Part shown: positions 56,961-64,000 of the stretch, in pieces | Layout: the number at the start of each line of letters is the position of its first letter | Position numbering within the stretch: position 1 is the first letter of the stretch | Source of the DNA: Triatoma infestans | Lineage: Eukaryota > Arthropoda > Insecta > Hemiptera > Reduviidae | Assembly (NCBI GenBank): GCA_011037195.1 | Contig: JAAEAF010006430.1 | Span: forward strand, 58,141-122,140 | Direction: 5' to 3' | Length of the DNA: 64,000 nucleotides | Position numbers and translations under genes: made by a program | Notes under the pieces: model-generated | Told to the model about the DNA's origin: nothing | Database searches by the model: none | The model's input: the letters and a program-made list of their open reading frames with translations, nothing else

Positions 56961-57289
56961 ATCTGCAGAGGAATATAACTTACTTCAATAGTTTTACCAG
57001 TAGATGTCTCTGACTGTACTGTTATTGGAAACTAACCTCTGAATGTATGAATATTGAGGAAATAGATTTATGTTTTATGAAGTAATTGTGATATATTTAA
57101 TGTGGTTTAACTATTATTATTTTTTATGGCACAATATTGAAGATATTATAGAGTAAGCTTTATAGATATCCGAAAAGTTTTGTTGAAAATTTCAAGATTT
57201 ATAGTTGAAAGAAACTTTACAAATGAGACAGATACAAAATGGCAAATTCCCTTCTTCGTTGAAATTTATAATAAATGTTTAAGCCGGAT

Positions 57290-57895
57290 CACATATTGTC
57301 CTCTCAAATGTGGACCGCCTAAATGTTTTTGAAACATCCGCTCACATATTGGAGCCAATTGTAATAGGCGTTCAGAGCCTAGGTTTCGTGTATAGTAACA
57401 AATTTAACTATGTTACCAAATGGTCAAAAATAACTTTAAAGTCAGTTTTTTATGCCGATATGACTTACACACAATGCAAACAGTACTGCGGCGCTGCCAA
57501 AAAATCCAATCTAAACCGCATACCAATCTTACAATCAAAAATTCTTCGTCCAATAGCTAACTCCCTTCCATGTTTCACACCGTATTCTTCACACTGATCT
57601 CAAAGTTCCATTCGTAGCAGACTTTGCTAAATCCCTTTACATCAACTTCCATGAAAATCTCAGATCGCACTTGAACCCCTTTCGTACAAGGACTTTCTTC
57701 CCGACTACTTGGCGGACATCCAGCCCGGTGGCTCAAGGACCGATGGCCACGATATCACTTGAATAATGTTGGCCATGACTGGGTGACTAATATTTACGTT
57801 AATCACGCCAATTTGTACCTAATCTTTATCAGTTGACTTGTGCATATTATGTTGTACGGTTGTATATTTCAAATTAAAAAAAATTAAAATAAAAA
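57290..57895 (+). pseudogene. Jockey-type LINE 3' fragment
   Basis: It encodes the RT C-terminal region with WGAAKKSN-like sequence (CGAAKKSNLNRIPILQSKIL) followed by FVADFAKSLYINFHENL in a second frame and a short A-rich tail. It is broken by a frameshift near 57590 and lacks endonuclease and RT core, so it is a 5'-truncated insertion about 0.3 kb past SPO11. Confidence 0.75.
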
Positions 57896-57899
57896 AACT

Positions 57900-58560
57900 T
57901 ATTTCGTTGTATTGTTACGTTGGTGTTTAAGATTTAATTTTTTTGGTCTATTTAATGCATTAAACATAAATTGGCCCCAGAAAGCATTATTCAATGCTAT
58001 TTTCTGTTGAATTATTCAACAATAGAAGCAAGTTCAGATGGTACTGATTTGGAAATAGTAGTTGGTGATTTTGTTCAACGCAGTGTCCGTTAGGAAAGTA
58101 TTTTTTGGTTGTCAAGCCTAATTCTAATTAAAGAAGAGACATTAAATAAAGCTCTGCTTCCTTGAAAATGCCATAAATCCTCGACGCATCAGCGAATTCA
58201 GTAGAGAGGTGATTCGGAGAGGCCAAGCCTTCAAGAGATGGGTAATAATAAATAGTGCGCCAATTCTCCTGACAGATCTCTTTATTTCACTGAACTGAAA
58301 CCTATAAATTTTTAATAATTTACATCAGCAATATTCTGTCAGAATCCTAATAAAACAGGTTACTTATGTAGAACAATTAATTAACATAAAGTTCTTTCTT
58401 TCACAACCCATTAAATAAAGTGTATAACTACAACAACAACAAAGGAAAAATCCACTCACTCCTGATAACAAAGATTTGTATACAAAATTTAAATTTTCAT
58501 TAATTTCGACCGTACGGCAGTCTGCACACAACTGAACTCTAATTTCCAAAAGATTACATT
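57900..58560. other. AT-rich DNA
   Basis: No gene or known repeat was recognised. Confidence 0.4.
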
Positions 58561-58564
58561 AAGT

Positions 58565-58773
58565 TGTTCTAGAAGGGAAGGGATTAGCTAAGTGGTAGCT
58601 ATGGGAGGGCCCGGGTTCAGTCCAGTTTGCTGTCTTTAGATTTTCTCATCCTCGGAGCCTCTTAGAGTGTTGACTGTACCTAGATAACACTGCTCGGAGG
58701 CCGGCAGCGCACTGAGAAGGCTCGGGCGCCAATGACCATAGATGTTGACGCACCTTAAATTAAAAAAAAAAAA
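58565..58773 (+). mobile_element. tRNA-derived SINE with LINE-like tail
   Basis: GGATTAGCTAAGTGGTAGCT is box A and GGGTTCAGTCC a changed box B. The body includes GGAGCCTCTTAGAGTG and CGCACTGAGAAGGCTC. The tail GGCGCCAATGACCATAG...GACGCACC then poly(A) matches the I-like LINE tail. TTGTTCTAG before and TTGTTTAG after look like a target-site duplication. Confidence 0.8.
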
Positions 58774-58779
58774 ATTGTT

Positions 58780-58822
58780 TAGTTGCCATACGATCTAATT
58801 TCTCCAATGTCGTTGGCTAATA

Positions 58823-58859
<37 letters not shown>

Positions 58860-59206
58860 TAGTAATGTGAATCTTTAATTAATATATTTATTTATTTATT
58901 TATTTGCGCTGAAGAGTGTCTTCAAGGCAAATAATTAATATATTAATAAAATAAGGAAAATTATTCAGCTGCGTTCCGCATTTGACCTCGACCCAATAAA
59001 TTTTCAAGTGCATACATCAACACATTTCCTTTATTTTAGTATCAACAATAAAGGAAATGTACTTATTCTTTTTTGTTATGTTATTTATCTAACCAGGATA
59101 TTTTTCATTTATCTAATTCTGTTTATTCCTTTTATTTAGATTAACTTAATAATAGAAATAATATTATCAAATTTGAAACAAAACAAAAAAATGAAATTGA
59201 AATGAT

Positions 59207-59259
<53 letters not shown>

Positions 59260-59500
59260 TAATATATATAATATACTGGAATTATCATGAACATTTAAAG
59301 CTGCAAATGTTACAGTTCTTATGAAATGTCATGCATTTTGTACTTTTTACTACACAATTAGTCGCTTATAGCAAGACAAAAAAGTATAGATTGTAGGTAT
59401 CTTGGCAGCATCTGTTATTAATCCCAACAAATCTGAACAGTTAGTTTAGAGATCATCCCAACGACATAGGTCCCTCACGACCCACCAAAAAAACAAGTGT
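58780..59500. other. Microsatellite-rich AT DNA
   Basis: (TAA)n lies at about 58819-58858, (TTTA)n at 58885-58902 and (AC)n at 59212-59258. No gene was recognised. Confidence 0.6.
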
Positions 59501-61030
59501 GTGCTCAGTTCTTTATGTGCAGTTAACACTCCCAAGTTTAAAAAAAAATCGTTGAAACCCCGAAAATTAAAGAAATCTATTAGGTAAAGTCGTATATACC
59601 GTTAACCGATTTTCTACAGATTTGGTTATTTATATGTGTCGTACATTATACTGAAAGCATTTAGAGATAAACTTGATTTCGCTCCTTCCAGCGCCGCGCC
59701 GTTACAAATGGAAAAATGTTGCATATAAAGATGGTTGGTCTTTATTAGATTAGTGGTTGGTATTTATTAGATTTTTCTTTAAAAAAAAACAGCTCGCACT
59801 TTCAATTGACATATTTTCCATTTCCCTTTTTGTACAGGAAAACTCAATTTAAAAATTTTTGTCCAGTTCGTAATATATAAACAACTGTTGCCGACCATGG
59901 CTTCCCGCATTGTGAGGCCAATACCAGTGGTTACACCACTGTTGAGAATGCTTATCTTAGTAATTCCATCTTGATAATTAAAATTTATTTTAAAATTAAA
60001 TGTATTTTTACAATACTGGCTAATCGAAATACACATAAATTAACTAACAAATTATGCTTCTTATCTTGCTACAGCGGGCCTGATGCTTATCTCCGCACAT
60101 CAGATAACAGTATACATCCTCTCTGTGTACTTGACCTGGATATAGTGCTGTTTGCTTTCATTATGCAATAAAAAATTATATTCATTTGGGTGTGGAACCT
60201 GCATATTTGGTTAACCAACTGTTGGAAAAAGCAGTAATTGTTCTTTATAATATTTCGTTTGACCTAGCCAAGTTTTTCGAAGCGCTATTTATATTATAAT
60301 TATTCTACAAGGGGAATGATTAACCGTTACGCTATCTGGTAAGAACATTCACACCACCTTCTCTTACTCCAATTTAATCAAGAAATATTCTTTGAATTTG
60401 CATCGTTACAATGTGTAGTTGGGTTGGCCATAAAAATGGTGGCAGAGATTTTGGTTATATAACTGAGTGGAGCGCTCTATATCACAACTAGAGAAGCTTG
60501 AGCAAATATAATTTTGAACTAACTGTCACGCCTCCAATCTAATCCCCTAAATCCCCCTAAAATAATAATAATTCCCCCTAAAATAATTTTTTTCAGAAAA
60601 ATGTATAAATACAAGTGATACTTTTCGATCTATACAGCCAAAGTTCCACGTTTAAATGACCATTCAAAGTTTAAAGAAAATAGTAACGGCTATCAAGGAA
60701 ATTCTGTAAAATTGCATTTTCGGTTAACTGATTTTCTTCAAATTTGGAATTCTAGCAATGCTTAATACTATACACATGGTAGAACCATATATTATACTGA
60801 AGTGGTACTTTCGAGGAAAGCTTAACGCTACTGTACCCCCAGAATCCCCACAAAAAATTAATTTTTTCGGGTAATGTTTGAAATAAATATAATAGGTATT
60901 TATGTGTGTAGATAGTGTGTAGATAGTATGCCAAGTTTAAAGAAAATTATTGGAGCTGTTTCCGAGAAAATCACGTAAATAGAAAACAAAATCGATGAAG
61001 TCCCGAAACTCTCGGGACTTCTGGCCTGAA
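59500..61030 (+). repeat. Dispersed repeat copies, one nearly complete
   Basis: Positions 59520-59870 hold an interior piece. Positions 60340-61030 begin CATTCACACCACCTTCTCTTACTCC and include AATTGCATTTTCGGTTAACTG and GAAATTCTG blocks, without the usual end. Confidence 0.5.
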
Positions 61031-61391
61031 ACCATGTGAGATACGGTGATAATGCCTAATGAGTATCAACTGTGTGTAGCTCTTGTAGTGTGCGCATCAA
61101 AGTTCGCTTACTCGCTAGTTATAAGCAGACTTATTCTGTTTTTGCTTCACCTTTGTTTTCGTTTTTTTCTTTTCTCATTTTCTATTAAATTTATAATTTA
61201 TTTTATTTTACAAAGAGGTGATCATTTTTTTATTTATTTATTTTCTTTTTTTTCCTTTTGTTTGAGGAAATAATAATCAGACTTTTTATTTTCTTTTTCT
61301 CTTTCTTTCTAATTTTTACTAATTTTCTGTAAATTTCCCTGTGTATAGTATAAATAAATTTTTATTATTGAGTGTTAATTAATTTATTAAA

Positions 61392-62591
61392 ATGAATGAT
61401 ATCTGTAGAGGACAAGTAGGAGTCCCACCAGATATAGAAATAATGAATCGTCAAGTAAGTAATGTAGAAAGTAATAAGAATAATGAAATTGCAGGAAATT
61501 GGAGGAATAATAATGTTAAAGAAATTAATAATTTCAAACAGTATGTATCTAGGAATACAGAACAAGTGATCTGGGTCCGTTTTATGTTTTAATTGAGAGT
61601 GTGGATAAAGAAAAAAAGGGTATATCAAGGGTTCACCCTATGTCTATTGGGAAACTATTGCATATTAATCATCCGGAAATTGCAACAATATAATTGGGTA
61701 TTGGGTAAACAAAAAACTGGGCATTAATAGACTGAGAATAGAATTTAATAATGGTATATGAGCGGACAAATTAATGGGAAGTATTTTACTGAAAGAAAAG
61801 GGTTTTCATGCATACATTCCCAGGTATTTATTACAAAGGAGAGGGGTAATAAGCGGAGTAGATACCGAAATAGCAGAGATTAAAGAGGTTATAAGGGTCC
61901 TCCTGGGGTAAATTATTAACTAACTGATATAAGGAGATTGAAAAGAAGAATTGTTGATAATGAAACAAAAGAAGCTAAATTGGTGCCCACTCAGTCGGTT
62001 TTGATTACTGTTAGAGGCCAACAGTTGCCACAATATGTTTACATTCACTTCGTTCGATGTGAAGTACATAACTACATACAAAATGTAGTACAATGTAAAA
62101 AATGTTTGAGGTTTGGCCACTTCCAGGATCAATGCAAAGGTTTTGTAAGGTGTGTAAAGTGCGATAACAGACGTGACACGAAAGAATGCGATAGTACAGA
62201 ATCCAAATGTATTAACTGTAATGGAGTTAATCATTTGGCTTCAGATCAAAAACTATGACCTCGCTATAAAAAAAAAAAAAAGTTAATAAATCAAATTATG
62301 TCTGAGAGCAACATTTCATATTTAGATGCCAAACAGTTTTTTGATAGTGGCAATTCGTTCGCTGCCATCGCAGGGAAAGATGCGCCAAATATAGACGATT
62401 TAAAAGACTTTCCTATATTTAATAAAAATTCAGTACATAACAGTAAACTGTTTGCCTCTACTATCTCATATAAAAGAGGAACAAAAAGGTGCAGATTATT
62501 GTCGCCAAATTATGATAAAAAGGAAATAACTGAATTATTAATTGGACGAGAAGAAAAATATTCCCGGCGGCCTAATTCCACTTAACCCTTT
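61392..62591 (+). pseudogene. ORF1 (gag-like) of the right-edge LINE
   Basis: It starts MNDICRGQVG. A frame change near 61575 leads into GPFYVLIESVDKEKKG and HPMSIGKLLH. Further breaks precede GINRLRIEFNNG and AYIPRYLLQRRGVISG, a standard N-terminal and RRM-like gag order. Zinc knuckles lie at 62094-62260: CKKCLRFGHFQDQC, then CVKC.. and CINCNGVNH. A TGA at 62256-62258 then breaks the frame where the third knuckle would end. The C-terminal part (62298-62582) opens with SESNISYLDAKQFF. It is non-functional. Confidence 0.85.
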
Positions 62592-63141
62592 TCGTCCGAA
62601 TGAGGCGAATAAATTGAGAGATACTCTTGAAAATAATAATAATAATAATAATAAAGTTTTTGAAGCGGTGTACTCTATTATAAAGAGTGTTAAATCGAAC
62701 GAATTAAATGAAATTACTGATGAGAAACTGAAAAATATTATAAAAGAAAGAGTAATAAATTTAAATGAGGCTATGTAGAGATACAGGTTTAATAAAAAAC
62801 TCGTATCTAGGTTTGTATAAAGATTTTATTAATATTTTGGACGTTTATATGTATATAGCTGTTTTATTTAACCGTACATATTGTACACATATATGAGTGA
62901 GAGTTGCGTGAATGAGTGTATAAATTTCGATATATTACGTATGTACAAAAGTTTGTCTGTGAGTGAATTTGTGAGAATGTACATAGATTGTAAATATGTT
63001 ATATATTTTTGTATAGTGTAACAGTATTTGTGTATATATATATGTATATGTATATGGTTGTAGATATGTATATGTGGCATGTATAGTATATGTACATATG
63101 TATATTTTTGGATTACATAGTTATTTATACCTTATAAAAAT

Positions 63142-64000
63142 ATGAAATCACGGCCACTGAAAATGTTATAGTGGAATGCCAGATCGGCAATAGCCAACAA
63201 GCAAAATTTGGAAGCTTGTTTAATAAATGAAAAAATTGATATCGCTATACTGAGCGAGACTTGGTTCAAACCAAACGTTAATGTTAAGTTTAAAGGCTGT
63301 AATATCATCAGAATGGATCGGAAAGATGGAAAATCGGGTACAGCTATTTTAATTAAAAATGAAATTAAAAATTTATATAAGATAAAGAAATTAATGATAG
63401 TAGGAATAGAGGTCAACCTGTACAATAATTTTAAATTTTCTATTATTTCTATATATAATTCTCCCACGAATATTATAAGTTTCAAAGAATGGGACAAATT
63501 GATAAAAAGTACTAGCGGGCAAATAATGGCAGGGGACTTCAATGTTCATAACCAAGTGTTTGGTTCAAGTTATACTAATTCCAAAGGTCGCCAATTATTA
63601 GACGCTATACAAGATAACAATCTTGTATATTTGAATGATGGTTCTCCTGCTATTATTAATAACATTAGACAAAAAAATAAATTAGCTGTTGACCTTACTT
63701 TTTGTTCACCAAATTTAGCTTCCAAATTTAAATGGAGTATTTATGAAGATAACTTGGGCTCAGATCACTATCCTATTATTATTGAATCTAATTCAGTTTT
63801 AATAGAAAATATAAAAATGCGACCATATTGTAAATGGGACACGAAAAAAGCTGACTGTAATGTATATAGAAATAGTTTTAACGAAGCACAAGATATTTCC
63901 TTAAATTATGAAGAATGTATAGGTGGTAGATGAGGCTTGTCAAAAAGCTATACCTAAGAGAAAAGAATTTAGTTTTAAATATGTTAAATGTTGGCGGTGG
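63142..64000 (+). pseudogene. ORF2 endonuclease domain of the right-edge LINE
   Basis: The ATG at 63142 is followed by a TAG at 63169 exactly where the usual Gln of a QWNARS motif stands, so one base change probably created it. The endonuclease then runs to 63933: ILSETW (Glu), AGDFNVHNQVFGS (Asp, Asn) and LGSDHYPI (SDH). A one-base shift near 63920 moves the continuing coding sequence (VVDEACQKAIPKRK) to another frame. The RT lies beyond the window. Confidence 0.88.

Larger units (their letters stand above)
61392..64000 (+). mobile_element. AT-rich Jockey/I-group LINE, truncated by the window edge
   Basis: A gag-like ORF1 with zinc knuckles is followed by a ~0.5 kb AT-rich spacer and the start of an endonuclease-RT ORF2. 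The element is as AT-rich as its surroundings, unlike the GC-richer LINE at 6515, and is broken in several places. Confidence 0.85.

Overview
This is an AT-rich, repeat-dense animal window, almost certainly from an insect. It holds intron-rich coding sequence, I-, Jockey- and RTE-type non-LTR retrotransposons, a mariner relic and tRNA-derived SINEs. I cannot fix the order; a hemipteran-like genome would fit, but that is a guess.

The one complete host gene is SPO11, the meiotic double-strand-break transesterase. It is spread over eight exons on the + strand (45330-56960) and is invisible as a single ORF. All splice phases agree. The joined reading frame is 397 codons, about the size of animal SPO11, and it keeps the catalytic tyrosine pair, the Toprim Glu and the DxD motif. 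Intron 6 uses a GC-AG pair. Its introns host a decayed RNase H-bearing LINE and a SINE (intron 2), an inverted repeat with ribozyme-like motifs (intron 4), an RNase H scrap (intron 6) and a 5'-truncated I-like LINE (intron 7). A GC-richer island at about 44.70-44.80 kb, with a CRE-type palindrome, looks like a shared promoter. On its - strand an ATG plus five codons runs straight into a GTGAGT donor. A lone well-formed - strand exon at 39406-39544 may belong to that gene.

The main mobile element is a nearly full-length I-clade LINE (about 6515-13598). It has a gag-like ORF1 with three zinc knuckles, broken by one stop and one frameshift, an intact endonuclease-RT ORF2, an RNase H domain in the -1 frame, an 18-bp minisatellite in the 3' UTR, and a hairpin tail ending in poly(A). 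A truncated sister copy (55102-56107), a tRNA-derived SINE (58565-58773) and a 44-nt insertion with perfect 13-bp target-site duplications (29185-29228) all carry the same tail. This points to a LINE/SINE partnership that uses that tail. A second, AT-rich LINE runs off the right edge (61392-64000). RTE relics (25.1-28.0 kb), Jockey (57.3-57.9 kb), RNase H-type relics (30.4, 42.7, 46.1 and 52 kb) and a mariner relic (37.5-38.3 kb) fill much of the rest.

The most unusual content is a set of about a dozen hammerhead-ribozyme-like motifs in three sequence classes. The commonest pairs CTGANGA...GAAA cores with a compensatory-changing stem II, a short stem I, and a self-complementary ACCGGT in place of stem III, the arrangement expected for a dimeric hammerhead. 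Several sit in divergent inverted pairs. One (28586-28652, -) can be drawn as a single-molecule ribozyme. In animals such motifs are known from the terminal repeats of Penelope-like elements and related small retroelements, although no Penelope-like RT is visible here.

Much of the remaining sequence is one high-copy, non-coding family of about 0.6-0.9 kb. Its copies begin with a GGTGTGAAACACTCAC-like end, contain repeated ACTTCCGGT blocks and end near a CTTCCTCTTACTG palindrome. I could not assign it to a class.
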